A stretch of DNA of 64,000 nucleotides from assembly GCA_019916065.1 (NCBI GenBank), contig CM034233.1, forward strand, positions 53,437,947 to 53,501,946, given 5' to 3'. Below, one piece after another: positions 11,603 through 23,900 of this stretch (positions within the stretch are counted from its first letter, which is position 1; each line of letters starts with the position of its first letter). The notes beneath the pieces were generated by a model, which was not told the origin of the DNA, did not search any database, and worked only from the letters and a program-made list of their open reading frames with translations. The position numbers and the translations under genes were made by a program. Source of the DNA: Vitellaria paradoxa. Its lineage: Eukaryota; Streptophyta; Magnoliopsida; Ericales; Sapotaceae.

Positions 11603-13929
11603 CACCCCCCTACCGAGACATTGCTAGTCCCTAGCAATGCATGCAATGAAACCATAGGGTACACAAACATATGCTAAGATCTCCATGACATGCAAGCTTT
11701 TATTCAATGCAAAACAAATGAACTAAACTCTAAACTAATGTGATGTCCATTTTCGTAGGAACACAAGGCCACACTTAGCGTGTGCGGCAAGCCCTTTAAA
11801 CCCCTAGGTTCCCCCTAGTGGACGAGTAAGGTCTCGTGACGGTTTGCAGTGATACTACCCACAAACATCTATGGTATGGTCTCAAATGTCAAAGAGTAAT
11901 TACAATCAAAGATGAATCAAGTTCAAGCCCAACAAGGTGCAAAATTCAAATATTATGTGCAATTCCCAAGTGCTAGCACGAATGCATGTGCTATCAAAAT
12001 TGAAAGGGCATGTGTGGAAAACAGTGTCACTCATTCAACAAGGTCGCGAGAGCATAATCAGAACTAAGTTTCGACTTCAAATTCTCATAAGAGACCACTC
12101 ATAGAAAGAAATTCACTCATCAAGGGTTCACACTCACCTAATAGCATAGGATGCTATTCTAGTTGCACATGACCCCGCAAACAAGAGAGTGAACTAAATT
12201 GAAGCTTCGAGTGGACAGCACATATCAAGGAATTCCAATGCCACGCAAGAAATCACATCACACAACCTACACAAGAACACTACGTGCACACACAAGAGTT
12301 GCTCACTTAGAATCCACTAGGTCTTTAATTCGGTTGTAACTTGGCCATGGGTAATGGTTAAACAATGAAAGTTATGGAAATCAAAGCACCTGCCTTGCGG
12401 GAAAAACAATGCTCAAGTGTACACAAATTCCACTTTACCCGTTTCTTTTCCAACCCCAACAAGGATCCCAACAAAAAGCTTATTCACACTAAATACTACC
12501 CTTGGGACAATTGCAAATATTGTAAACAATGTACAAGTCCCAAAATCACACAAGCGAAAAGGAATGACAAACTTTTTTTTTTTTTTCGTTTTCTCTCTTT
12601 TTTTTTTCTTTTCTTTTTTTTTTCTTGAAACAATGAAATAAATATAAGCTGAATTCTCCACCCAATATTCCCTCTCAATATGCTCTCAAAAGTTTCTATT
12701 CCCAACCCCCATTCACATCACTGACATTGAGGCACTTTTTACAACCCAAAACATGTGAGGGTAAGGCTTAAAAGTGTGTGAACAAGGTTAAGGGATAATA
12801 TATGAGGTGGGAGCAAAGAAAAATATATTTATAAATATCACACACTTTATTAAAAGGCTTCAAGTTGGTTCCTAAGACAATTTCATATCCAAGAAAGGGC
12901 AAGAAGGCTCAAAATAACAATGAGGGCCTAGCATCATTTTCAAAGCTTGCAACAACTCGTAGTGTGCCAAGTGAAACTTAAGCAAGTGTGTGTGATGCAA
13001 TTAGTGCATTGAAAATCAAAGTGAAGAATAAAAGAGCTGGGATTATGTGCAACCCCTTAAGAAAAAGAAATAATAGGCTAAAAAGCTCACAATTATGGGG
13101 TATAAGTCTCTACCTAGTCCAAGAATGCTCAATTAACCAATGTTAAACAAAATCTACTCCTAAGCACATAAGCTCTTCTCCATGATAGTCACGAAAATAC
13201 ACAAGGTCATAATACACTCAACTTGAATTAAGTTTCCTATTAATGCTTGAACAAGATTCACTTATTACTTTTTCACTCAATTCCATAATCAACCAAACCA
13301 AAAAGGGCCAACATGCAAGTATTAATGTGCTAAGTCATGTATTTAAGATAAAAAATGCTCAAAATTTGAAAAATTTGACAATTTTAGCACAAAGTGTCAT
13401 CATGCAAACTCTACCCCCAACCTAAACTAAACATTGTCCTCAATGTGAGAACTATGATGCATAAGTGGGTTTGTAGTGTGCCAAGTGAGCATGATGATGA
13501 GCATGAAATAATAGCCACAAAAGGCACAATTAAGAACATAGCACAAATTAAACCAAGCATGCACCCATTATTCAAGCCCCTTAAGGCATCTCCCAAAACA
13601 CCCCCCAACCTAGATTCTATAGCACTCCCAACAAGAGCAATTATATATATGAAGTACCAAAATTGGAATTGCAAAATTAAAGAAAAAAAAGAAAAGAAGG
13701 GTATTACCTCAGAGCTTTCTTGTTTGAAGAAAACAAAAGAAACTATTCAAAAGAAAAGGTTAGAAATAAAATAAAATGAAAATAAGAAAAGAGAAAGGGT
13801 CAGTACGAAAGAAGAAATAAAAATAAAATAGAAGAAAATAAAGGAAGAGAATCAAACAAAAAAGAACTATGAAAATAAGAAAATGAAAAATCTAATCTAC
13901 TATGTACAAATGAAATAAAGACAAAAATG
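11603..13929 (-). other. Element C 3' non-coding region with polypurine tract and hairpin
   Basis: Next to the LTR is CACCCCCC (sense GGGGGGTG, the polypurine tract, 11603-11610). Ten bases on, 11620-11638 is a stem-loop with arms ATTGCTA and TAGCAAT. Then come a box conserved in C, E, D and F near 11795-11870 (CTAGTGGACGAGTAAGG) and a T-rich tract at 12568-12626. Two more boxes conserved in C, E and D follow at 12840-13020 and 13410-13620. ORFs across the T-rich tract are low complexity and not real. Confidence 0.7.
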
Positions 13930-15404
13930 TTATCCAACACCCTCTCTATCCCACGCATCCATAATGGTTTAAGAAATAAAATGTTCTCTTCGGGCCCACG
14001 AAGCACCGAAGGTGGATGCTCCTTAGATGTAAAACACATCAAGGGATGTAAGGCCAAGTGAGATTCATGAAACCTCGGATGTGACCATAATGTATGTAAG
14101 GACATAGATATGGTGGGTTCTATCAGTCTTTCGATGCCCAAAAAATCAATGAACTCACCCCCACTATCTCCTACCTCCCCGCAATGATAATCAGTCACAG
14201 TGTAATCACTCATAATCCCTAGAGTAACACTCGTGGGTGGGGCTATGCCAAGAGGTAAGAGGTGTGCACCACTCTCAACCTTGGGTGTATAAGTGAGTGA
14301 AAAAGGATCTACTGACTCAATGATATGCTCCTAGGGCAATGTAACTTGCAAGTGCTCAAAAGGAGTCAAAAGACTCTCAATAGGGCCCGTGGTGGTCTGG
14401 GTGGGCAGAGCATTAAACTCAGTGGTAGGAAAGGACTGCATGTCTCCCTGACTCTCAAAAGGTGTTAAAGAAATCTCTTGAATGTGAGAGTCCACTGGGA
14501 AATGAGAAAGACACTCATCCCAAACATCATCCCTAGTGTGGTTAGGTCAATTTTCCCACTCGGTGCTTATGGTCTCAAAGTGTGCATCAGAAGGTTTACT
14601 AGGTCAATAATCTCGGGGCTCCTCAGACTGGCCCTCAGTGAGTGGAACAAGGTTGGCACATGCAAAATCTGAGTAATCAGGCTCCACGCTTACGCTACTT
14701 CCAAGGGATGGATCATGAGGATCGAGTGAAGTAGGAACATGCGGGAAAAGGTCGGTGTGGCTTTCAAGTACATATAGGTCAAATCTAGTTTCAAGTCTTT
14801 CCCGTGGCTTGGTGTGTTCATAAAAAAATTCAAGAAATGACCATGCCTCACCCAGTGTAAGGTCAAGAAATTCATTCCCTAAGACTTTATCAAACGCCTG
14901 GTGCAACTCATGAGGTAGAGCATTGTATAATATGGCTATGATGTCCCCCAACTCTAATCTATGACTTGGGAAGGTGTCCAAAAGTATGTTAAATCTCTCC
15001 CAGCATTTATAAAATACTTCACCCTTCTTTTGATAAAAATTTCTAATTTGAAAGCTATGGGTGAATGTTTGATGAATAGGGAGGAAATGTTCAATAAAAG
15101 CTTGATAACACTGATCCTAAGTGGTCCATTCAACAAAATCATAGCACCAGTCACCAGCCACACTTTGTAAAGACAAAGGGAAAAACATGAACATAATTCT
15201 CTTGCTCATTCTAACATCATCACATAAACCACACACTGCCTCAAACTTGTCGAGATGAAGACATGGGTCTTCCTTCTCGTGCCCAAAAAATTGGGGAAGC
15301 ATACTATATGTATCTAATGTAAAATCATATCCAAACATGCCACCTAGATACTCTATGTATTCTCAGGTATCAAAAGGGCCATGTACAAGATCACCAATAT
15401 CCAT
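13930..15404 (-). pseudogene. gag: Element C gag-like gene, broken
   Basis: Reads leftward from an ATG at 15404. Codon 15 or so is a stop (TGA, near 15367). Then come the gag core, with LPQFFGHEKEDPCLHLD and MFFPLSLQSVAGDWC (15117-15338), and the second half of the core around LGDIIAILYNALP and EAWSFLEFFYEHT (14604-14981). The tail at 13930-14213 has one copy of the IDFLGIERLIEPT repeat and a PPSVLRGPEENILFLKP motif. Several frameshifts separate these pieces. No CCHC zinc finger is seen. D and E carry the same gene. Capsid-forming role is inferred from the gag core. Confidence 0.75.
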
Positions 15405-15710
15405 GTCTAAGTTCAGAAAATAAAAATGAAAACAAAATAAGAAGAGAGAAAAACTACACTGAAATGCAACCTAAGTTTACTAACATGCAAGCTAGATTAT
15501 ATGAAAGCTAATGACTATATTATTTTTAATTTTTTTTTTAAATATCTAAAAGAAGAAAAATCCTAAAACTAGAGAAAAGGAATCAAAATAAAAAATGAAA
15601 TATACAAAAGAAAAGAAATAAGGAGCGATGTCACCTGGATGTTCAAATGTAACCACACCAGCAAGTGCTTTCATCCACAATCTCTTCGAGTTCAGCACAC
15701 ACACACCGTT

Positions 15711-15730
15711 GCTCCCCGGCAACGGTGCCA
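15711..15730 (-). other. Element C primer-binding site (Athila type)
   Basis: In sense TGGCACCGTTGCCGGGGAGC, 6 bases inside the 5' LTR. This is the Athila/Tat-type PBS. The literature usually names tRNA-Asp for Athila, which I cannot verify from this window. Confidence 0.87.
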
Positions 15731-15736
15731 AAAACT

Positions 15737-17357
15737 TGGCTACTCTCTAATTTGGTAGTGGCTCACTCTCAAGTATAAGAGGTCGGTTAAGTTTAGTCTA
15801 AGTGAGTCCTAGGTCATTTTCCACAGGGAGCAAGGGTGTGTCTAAATCTTTAGAAAACTTGGTTTCGAAAACACTTGCGAAAATCTTAAAAAGAAAAGAT
15901 GAAAATCTTTTTGGAGTTTTCGAATAAGGAATTGAGATGATGATTTGAAAATTGAAAACACCAATTAGACGAAAAACGAAAACACGAAGATGCAAACTTT
16001 ACCAAACTACGTAAATTGAACTTAAACAAACTGTGTGAATGGAAACACTTGGCCTTAACCTAATCCTGTAATGTCCTCGAAGGGCTGAATTCGGTTATGT
16101 AATTAACGTAACCTAATTCTTACACAGGTAATATTAGGTCGAAAGATTTAACAATTGAAAACATTTTTTCGTAAGGAGATCACTAATCTAGGGTTTTGAA
16201 ATCAAATTCGAAATCACTGGGACATGGAATTGACCTTCGATTTACACGATTGTAACCAAAGTTCAACTTTATCATGGGTGATTCGTTTTCGAAAATTAAT
16301 CTAGGCTTATGATCCTTACATCTTTATTCAAAAGATGATAAACAAATTTCAGCTCGAACTATCTGAATTCAACTCCTTTGATTCGATTACATTCCTAGGT
16401 TAAAACCAAGAAAAACCCTAGCCTAACATTGCGAAAGCATGAAGAAAGCCTTTCGAAAAGAAAATCATCTTCATCTTGCAGCAAAACATGAAAACAAAGT
16501 AGATTGAAAAGGTTTAGAGCGATTTCGAAAACAAATCAATAACAAACAAAGACTATGAAATACTACGAAGCGAAAATAAATAACAAAGTTATAGAATATA
16601 ATGAACCTTCAATTAAAACAAAGTAACGAAAGTAACTTACAAGTTAATCTTAATGCGAAGCTGAAACAAAGCTTGAACAACCCAAAGCGAAATCAAAACC
16701 TTAACCCTAATCTAAACTAAACTAAGAAAAGAGAAGAAGTGCGTAAGGTTTCGACCCTCAGTACATTAGAAATTTGCCCTTTTATATCATTACATAATTC
16801 AAAGGCATAAAGGTAAAATTACAACTCAAAACTTCATTTTGAACGTGTGCTGGAAAAGACATCATGGGCGCCCATGGTTGATGTGGGGCGCCCAAGGGTC
16901 CAAGTGTTTGATGAAGTCCTCAAAGAATGGCATAAAAAGCAGTCAAAAACTCCCTCTCTGTGGGTGCCCACCTGATGAAGAGTGGGGTGCCCAAGGGTCC
17001 TCAAAGGCGCCCAAGGGTCTAGGTGGGGTGCCCATGCTATGGTTCCTCCAATTTTTTGATGAAATGCCTCTTAGGCTTAACTTTCCCCTTCAAAACCAGC
17101 TCTCTGTGAGCACCCACCTGATGAAGAGTGAGGCATCCATCCTCAAGTGGGGCAACCATGGTCTTTTTCTTCAGCTTTCTTCTTCATCTTTTCACTTTTC
17201 TAGCTCCTTTTTGTACCCATTTCCTCAAGTTTGAGCATGTAACCCTGCAAAATCCCATAAGTGCATCAATATGCTTATTTTATAATAATAATGAAAAATA
17301 AAAGTCCAACTAACAGTTAAATGAACATAGTAATTTAACATGAAATGCACCCAATCA
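15737..17357 (-). repeat. Element C 5' LTR
   Basis: Same layout as 9980-11602 at about 96-97% identity where compared. GC-rich modules lie at about 16862-17158. The right end CCAATCA (sense TGATTGG) abuts the target repeat TGAAG at 17358-17362. The ORF at 16839-17234 runs through the GC modules and is not a gene. Confidence 0.88.
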
Positions 17358-17779
17358 TGAAGCGTTGTATGCCATTAAACAAAATGTGGGTTGAGTACAA
17401 AATAGGTTTACCAAACAAAACACTTTAGTGGAACCTAAGCACTACAATCAACACAATAGAACAAAACAATTTTAGGTCTACCCACTATATGGCATCACAT
17501 GCACAACCTAAATTGACCAAACACATTCAGAACACTCCCCCTAATAACCTATGGGTCAGAAGCCGATGGGTGTTTAGGAAGAGTGAAGGTATGGAGAGCC
17601 TCAAGAATATAGTCCAAAGTAGCACCCTATGACTTGAGTAAATGACATTGGGTAGCCTACTCAGCCATTATTGCGTCTAATGAAGCTTGAGCAACAGGAA
17701 GGGCAATCTCCAAATGTTGGACCTGAAGGTCAAGGCTCCTGAAGGACTCTTGAAGTGACGGTAGTGAGGGATCAAATAA

Positions 17780-18750
17780 CTAAGAAGTGGGTGGTGGTAA
17801 AGTAAAAGGGCTTGTAGCGTCAGTGTTGGTATGGGCAGAGAATGGTGCTTCACGAATCTGCAGTTGAGCAGTGCACCAAGTAGTTGTGGTTTCAGATATT
17901 TGCATAGGTGGCTTCAAAGTTTGGACACTAGCCTCAACAACTACACCAAACTCAATGAGGAGCTCAGTGATCAAACCTCCGAAAGGCAAACCTGCGATAC
18001 CAGCTATAGAACCAGCCCCCTAAATGATCACACCATGAATGAGTGAGGCCAAATCAATATAGACTAAGGCATAGAGCAAGTAAGCACGAGGAATGCTCAC
18101 GGTGTCATCATGAATAAGGGGAATGATCTAACTACATGACATCTCATGAAGGATTCAATAAAGAGGGCATAAACTCTTTTTAGGAAATTGCAGACCAGGC
18201 CCCCATGGAAATCTTTGCTGCCTTGACAATGCTTCAACAAGGGCGGCTTTAGATGGAGAAGCATTCGTAGGAAATGGGTAGCTGGGATTTGCTACTTGCT
18301 TAAGGTCAAGAAATGTGGCAATGGTGTCAGCCTTAATGTGGAAACGCTTGCCACACACACGTACAAGCAATTGCTTCTCACCCCCATCTGGTGCATGTAA
18401 CTTGATATTAGTATAAAATTCCCTTAAAAGCTTCGGATCAGTAATAGCACGGAATTGCATAGCTCTAGTCCAACCTCGCCCTGTAATTAAATCCTCAATT
18501 GCATGAAAATAGGACAACTGGATGCCCTGCTCACAAAGCATAAACTGCTGACTCCAATACCGAGTGTAATCTCATTGAACATCCAAACTCCTAAAGCAGT
18601 GTGTATCAAGCTCAATATTTTGTTCCTCCTCAGACATAGGATCAAAGGAATCATCAGAGGAGGATGAATTAGCGACCTCAGCGGAAAGATCAACCTAATC
18701 CTCCTTAGTTGAAAAAGAAGGAGGTGGTGTAGGGTCACAGTGCCTCATAC
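17780..18750 (-). pseudogene. Element X ORF2: putative-plant-transposon-protein-like (PF20167-like), broken
   Basis: The best stretch is 18155-18541, with AIEDLITGRGWTRAMQF, LLREFYTNIKLH and VRVCGKRFHIKADTIATFLDL. The next piece, 17780-17989, starts MPFGGLITELLIEFGVVVE. Order and motifs match the Putative plant transposon protein domain as I remember it: a FY-N segment, then VRGK-type, then PFG-LIT-LL. An acidic N-terminal part (near 18600-18700) is in another frame, with a stop near 18573. It occupies the place where Athila elements carry an env-like ORF. Function unknown. M has a homologue at 24287-25398. Confidence 0.6.
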
Positions 18751-19773
18751 GTCGAGTGGCAGAGAGGGCCCACCCTCCTCAACATTGCGATTTTGTTTGC
18801 GGGGTTTTGTTATCACTTAAGCACTTAGCATACAATGTCGGGCAAACACTCTTATGTACCACAATTCTCACCACAATTGCTTCAGAATAGCTCCTCACAT
18901 CAGGGAATATGTAGCCCCTAAAAAGCATTCTCTTGGACAATTTATCAAACATATGGTGGACACCTTTTCAAAGCACCTTGCTCAACACCTACCTAACATT
19001 CAAAATTACCCAAAATCATCAAGAACATCCAGAAAAACACAAACATAACTTAATTCCTTGAAAATCCTTCCCATCTGGAACCATATATCAACTCACCTTC
19101 CATTGAAGACTAGCTTTCAAATTCCAATCGGGGAAGCTCCAATGGTGCGGAGAGAAAAAGCATAAAAATGCTTATCAACTTCAAATCAAGAAGGGGAGAT
19201 GGAGGGAAATGATAAAAAAAATAAATAAAGGGGAAGAGATGAGAAATTGGAAGACTATGGTTTGAGAGTCTCAATCAAGGAGGTAAAGACGGAGGGGCTG
19301 GTCGCAGTTGTAAGTGGGGAAACATAACTCACCAAAGAGGAGGTCACGTGACCTTATTAAACTGCCAACCTAAGCTTGGGCACCTGGGAAGCCCACTGGG
19401 GTGCCTTGGAGGCCTACTAGGGCACCTGGGAGGCCCACTGGGGCACCCGACTGATCCAACTATAGGCAAAATCAAGGCTAATGTGGTACTAAGCTATCAC
19501 GTAATTCACTCGACAGTAGATGTCAAAAACAAAAATATCTAACTAAAGAGCAAATGGAATTGGACTCAAACAAAACAAAAGAAAATTTCCTAGAAAAAAA
19601 AAAAAGAAAGAAAAATAAAACTATGTATCAAAGAGTCCTAAAAGAAAGAAAAAAAATTCAAAGAATTAGCTCAAATCCTAATCAAAACCTAATGAAAGAA
19701 GAAATTCTACGCTAAGACTTAAAATAGAACAAAACTCCTAAACTAACTATGTACAACAACTAGAATGCATGCA
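18751..19773 (-). other. Element X spacer between pol and ORF2, with GC-rich module
   Basis: No coding signal. At 19375-19450 there are alternating units of GGGCACCTGGGA, GGCCCACTGGGG and GGTGCC, about 20 bp apart, in otherwise AT-rich DNA. In element order the module lies downstream of the pol stop and upstream of ORF2. M has an equivalent module at 26132-26256 with M-type sequence. An A-rich stretch lies at 19595-19660. Confidence 0.62.
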
Positions 19774-20035
19774 TCACTCAAAGGGAGGGGGATCGATGAG
19801 CTCCCACGTCTCAACCTCAGCCGCGAAGTTCTCCAAATATGGCTTGAGATGATGGCCATTCACCTTGAAAGTGGTATTGCATGGGTTGTGAACCTCACAC
19901 ACACCATGTTTCAAGACCGAGATGATGACAAAAGGACCAAACCACCAAGATAGAAGCTTTCCCGAGAAGAGATGTAACCATGAGTTATACATCAAAACTT
20001 TCTAGCCAACATGAAAGGACTTCGTAAGAATGTGC
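19774..20035 (-). pseudogene. pol: Element X integrase C-terminus
   Basis: A 73-codon stretch with GKLLSWWFGPFVI (the GPF/Y-type module of Ty3 integrases), then VCEVHNP, TFKVNGHHLKPYLE and a terminal DPPPFE stop. It matches 26349-26600 of M. The frame is cut at 20035 by M; the missing upstream part is at 44133 onward and joins with a 5-base duplication (TGTGC at 20031-20035, TGTAC at 44133-44137). Confidence 0.85.
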
Positions 20036-20305
20036 TGATTACACTTGAAAAGTGTAATTACAAACTCCCAAATTCAACACATATTAATGCATTTAAATAA
20101 GTAAAGTTGAAGTTTTAGTGTTATTGTATTACTTATACTTTTATTGTTTTATTTGCAGGGAAAAGGGTAAGGATGTAGAAGTTTATAGCTATGGAGAGGG
20201 CTAAGAAGACGAAGAAAAAGTCATGGTTCAATCCTCACCTTTGATGGAAAAGACTAGCCCAAAGACCCAACTTAAAGGAGGAAGAAAAGCAAACCAAGAG
20301 ATACC

Positions 20306-20412
20306 AGGGGGTCCCGACCATCACCTTCAGACGGTTGGGACCACAGTGTACTTGAATTGAAAAAATAGCTTTCTGTGGTCTCGACCCCCCCAGACGGTCG
20401 GGACCACCGTGA
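20306..20412 (+). promoter_or_regulatory. Paired GC hairpins upstream of the TATA box in the M LTR
   Basis: Two tandem hairpins: GGTCCCGACC...GGTTGGGACC (20311-20342), then GTGGTCTCGACC...GGTCGGGACCAC (20379-20407). They end about 50 bp before TTTATAA at 20461-20467. GTGGTCCC-type arms fit the class II TCP consensus GTGGNCCC, but binding is only a guess. Confidence 0.65.
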
Positions 20413-20460
20413 CCTTTGTAGCCCGTGTGAGAAGCTCCTCTTTTAGGGTTTCCTTGCATC

Positions 20461-20467
20461 TTTATAA
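20461..20467 (+). promoter_or_regulatory. TATA box of the M LTR
   Basis: TTTATAA about 425 bp into the LTR. The same box sits just downstream of the GC hairpins in the D LTRs (sense TTTATAAGG) and the 57839 solo LTR, so it is likely the U3 core promoter. The start site is not shown by the sequence. Confidence 0.55.
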
Positions 20468-21589
20468 GGACCCATTGCACGGCCATGAAGGGGGACGCCT
20501 CCTTTGAAGATTCCACAACTACATTGAGAGTTACATTAGATTTAGATTAAGTTTGAGAGTGATTTTTACGTTTTAAAGTTTTGTTGATGGATGCTTTTGG
20601 AGTTTTATTCTACATCTTCGCGTTGTTAGTTCATCTTTTCTTTTACGCACAAGTTACATCATAAGTTATATTTCGTTTCGCTCTTTAATATGATGTTTCA
20701 TTTATTTCAATTACTAAATAGCATGATTAAATGTTCGTTTATTGTTTTTGTGATGTTTACAATGGTCGTAGCGTAAAAGCCTAATCTTGATTCAACGAAT
20801 CAAGAAAAGGTAGTTCACGAAAATGCCTTAGGGTGTTCGTAGTTCCTTCACGTAGGTTGTGAAACCTCTTGCGAAGGGATCTACCTTTCACAAATCCATT
20901 TTTTATCTATTTCGAAAACATTCGAACACGAAAACCCTTAACCATATCCATTTGAGATCACTGGTATGGATTTTCATAACTAGTTGTTTAAACACTTTCC
21001 AATAGGATTAAAAATCGGATTTAAATTCACGTCTCCATTGTTTAATTGAAAAACCTTCGGAAACAAAGGTCTTTAACCATATCTTCTTGAGATCACTGGT
21101 ACTGACCTTTGATTACAATATTCTTAATAATTTTCAAATTAAACCCTAATCGAGACTCAAATAAACACATCCTAAAGCAAAGTAGTGAACTACTCGGACT
21201 TGACAGTGAATCAAGAACTTTATCATTATTAAATTGCAATCCAATCTAGTTTTAGTTATAATTGATTAGTTTGAAGTTTAAAATTATTTTGTTGAATTTA
21301 TTTTAATCTCTCGCCATCTCATTTAATTCACTTTAAAAATCAGAAATTCCTATTAATTTTAACTTTAATTAGTTGCATTTGAATTTGTCCTTAATTTTAC
21401 TAAACCCTATAACTTAGTAAACAAAACTTCAAAATTTGCTTATGTTTGGTTTTAGAATTTCCTTCACATCCTAGAAACTGAATAACATTAGGCTCCCTGT
21501 GAATTCAACCTCAGACTCGCCGAGTTTAAAACTACGACTGTCCTCTTACACTTAAGAGGTAGAACCCAAATACTTTTTAGGGTCAGTCA

Positions 21590-23216
21590 AGTTCAAGCTC
21601 AATAAGTTACAAAACCCAAATATCATGTGTAAGTTCCAAGTGCTAAGCATAAATGCATAGACTATCAAAATAGAAAAAACATGTGTGCAAAATTGTTTCA
21701 TTTATTCAACAAGGTCTCAAGAGCATAACCAGAACTAAGTTTTGACTTCAAAAGCTCACAGGATTCCACTTATAGAAAGAAATTCACTCATCAAGGGTTC
21801 ACACATTCCTATTAGCATAAAATGCTATCCTAGTTGAACATAACCCCATAATATGTGAATGAACTAAAATGGAACTCAAAGTGGACAGCTCCTAACCATG
21901 TTTCAATGCATGTGTAAGAATCACATCACATAACCTACACAAGATCACTACATACACCATATAAGAGTTGCTTGCTTAGAATCCACTAGGTCTTTATTTT
22001 GGTTGTAACTTGGTTAGGGGTAGTGGTTAACAATGGAGGATCGAAATCAAAACACATGTCTTGGGAGAAAAGATGCTCAAGTGCACACAACTCCCAAACT
22101 ACCCAATTCCTTTCCAATCCCAAGAAGATTACAACATGAAGCCTATTCACTGAATTACAATTGCTCATGGGACATTCTCAATAATTATAATAAAATGCCC
22201 AGGTCCCAGAAGCAAAAAGGAATGACCTTTTTTTTTTTAAACGAACATTAATTCTCATCCCAACATTCTTCCTCATTTTGTTCTTAAAAGCTTACATTCC
22301 CAACCCAAATTCACAACTTAGACTTTGAGACATTTTCACAACCTAAGACATGTGAGGGTGAGGCTTAAAGTCTGTGAATGGGGTGTAAGGGGTATCATAT
22401 GAGGGGAGAACCAAAAATAGAAAAATGTATATCACACACTTTATTGAAAAGCTACAAGTTGGCTCCTAGGGTAATTTATAACCAATAAAGGACAAAAAGG
22501 CTCAAAATGATAAAGAAAGCCTAGCATCATTTTCAAAGCTTGCAACAACTCATAATGTGTCAAATAGATACTCATGTAAGTGTTTATGATGCAATTGGTG
22601 CATTGAAAACCAAGGTGAAGAGCAAAAGAAGTGTAAGCATGTGCAACCCCTCAAGAAAAGAATATAAGGCTCAAAAGCTCACCATAAAGGGGTATAAGTC
22701 TCCACCTAGTCTAAAGATGCTCAAGTAACCAATATTAAATAAAGTCTACTCCTAAGCACATAAACTTTTCACCATGATAGTCCAAAAATGCAAAAAGTTA
22801 TCACACACTCCACTTGAATTATATTTCCTATTAATGCTTGGACAAGACTCACTTATTACTTTCTCACCCAATGTCACAATCAACCAAACCATAAAAGGGT
22901 CTAACATGTGGGTGTACAGATGCTAAATTCATATATTTAAGCTCAAACATGCTCAAAATTTGAAAAATTTGTCAATTTTAAGTATCATCATGCTATCATC
23001 ATGCGAGTGCTACCCCCCAACCTAAACTGAACATTGTCTTCAATGTGAAAAGATATGAAGCATAGGTGAGTCCATAGTGTGCATAATGAGTATGATGATG
23101 AATGGAACCATACCCCCCAACCAAAATGGGCAGAGTATGAATAATAATGAAATAATAAAAAAAAGAGGAACATAAAAGAAAGAAACATAAAAGATAAGGA
23201 GAGTTTAAGAAGTACC
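21590..23216 (-). other. Element M 3' non-coding region
   Basis: Matches the 3' regions of E (from about 33722) and D (from about 48449), box for box. It begins abruptly at AGTTCAAGCTCAATAAG: the polypurine tract, its hairpin and the CTAGTGGACGAG box found in E, D, C and F are absent. A short T tract lies at 22230-22239. Minor ORFs have no family signal. Confidence 0.7.
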
Positions 23217-23900
23217 TCATGTAGTCTTCAATCGAATCATAATCAGGTGATATTTAAAAAGTAGTTGTAATGAAGTAGCAAAAACATCATCGTGGTCCAA
23301 CTCAGTGCAAACATCACTACCCTCCCCAGACTTGGTGTCAATAGGTTCATTAGCAGGGTCGTCTTCTAGGGGTGGCATATCATGGTACTCAGATAGGGAA
23401 CTGGTGCCAGATTCAATAGTGTCTGTGCCTGTGGCGTAAGAGGGAGCATCTAACCACTCATCAGCTATAGTCACCTCAGCCCATTCCATTTTTAAGAGAA
23501 GTTGGAGGTCAACTTCATCCCACCATTGGTCATCTAGTTGATTAGGTGTGATGTGCATAAGTGGTGGAAATATAAGTGGTAAGGGTAGTGAATTGCTTTC
23601 TAAGAATGTATCATCAAGAGTTGCATTTAGAACCTTCTTCTTACTCTTCTTGTTTCCACAATCTTGGGCTATGTGACCATATCCTTGGCACTCGTGGCAC
23701 TTTACGCCTTTTGACTTGTTCTCCTTTGTCTTCTTCTCTGAAGATTTCTCCCTTTTGATTTTCTCATCTTTCTTCATCTTTCTTTGTTTGCTATCTTTCT
23801 TTTTGAAGAATTTTCTAAGTTTCTTAGCATAGATAGCAATTTCTTCAAGAGAGGGGATTGACTCAAATAGTCCTTAGGCCACCCATCCCCATCAACCTCT
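23217..23900 (-). pseudogene. CCHC zinc-knuckle fragment, Ty1/copia-gag-like, in the M 3' region
   Basis: A 186-codon ORF (23217-23777) with a basic lysine-rich start, the knuckle CHECQGYGHIAQDC (C-x2-C-x4-H-x4-C), then KKVLNATLDD and an acidic tail. Upstream in the same frame (to about 23845) is SLEEIAIYAKKLRKFFKKK. The order LL/IAxKKxxKFxKK, lysine-rich linker, CCHC, K-AL-ATWDD resembles gag of Ty1/copia elements as I recall it. It does not resemble M's own gag knuckle (CVACDQMGHDVNLC at 30997-31039). No copia LTR is seen around it. It may be a captured fragment or a third M gene. The spacer 23901-24286 shows nothing else. Confidence 0.6.

Larger units (their letters stand above)
9980..17357 (-). 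mobile_element. Element C: gag-only Athila-like LTR retrotransposon (TR-GAG type), complete structure
   Basis: Two LTRs of 1,623 and 1,621 bp, flanked by the 5-bp target repeat TGAAG (9975-9979 and 17358-17362). In element order (right to left): 5' LTR, Athila-type PBS, one gag-like gene, a 2.3-kb non-coding 3' region, polypurine tract, 3' LTR. There is no protease, RT, RNase H or integrase, and no room for them, so C depended on proteins made elsewhere. The LTRs differ by roughly 3-4% over the 330 bp I compared. It sits in the 3' region of X. Confidence 0.88.
17363..20035 (-). mobile_element. Element X fragment 2: ORF2 region and integrase end
   Basis: Continues fragment 1 on the other side of element C. 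In sense it runs from the integrase C-terminus (19774-20035), through a spacer (18751-19773), to ORF2 (17780-18750), then about 420 bp of non-coding sequence up to C. It is cut at 20035 by element M; the pol frame resumes at 44133. Confidence 0.78.
20036..21589 (+). repeat. Element M left LTR, inverted relative to the element
   Basis: 1,554 bp from TGATTACACTTG to GGTCAGTCA, reverse-complement match of 42577-44132 (1,556 bp). Contents in order: terminal palindrome, TTTATTTGCAGGG splice-acceptor-like box (20148-20161), GC hairpins (20306-20412), TATA (20461), hairpin GATTCAACGAATC (20795-20807), twin GAGATCACTGGTA boxes (near 20955 and 21090), and the Athila-type end CTCCCTGTGAATTCAACCTC. The right flank continues M's 3' region. 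The antisense ORF at 20235-20516 recurs because LTRs repeat and is not a gene. Confidence 0.9.

Noticed and set aside
12365..12705. Overlapping ORFs on both strands across the T-rich tract
   Set aside because: Low-complexity phenylalanine or lysine runs caused by the T tract.
20235..20516. Recurring ORF starting MESSKEASPF in LTRs (also 43650-43847)
   Set aside because: It recurs because the two LTRs are copies of each other. It runs through promoter hairpins, antisense to transcription, and differs in frame between copies.
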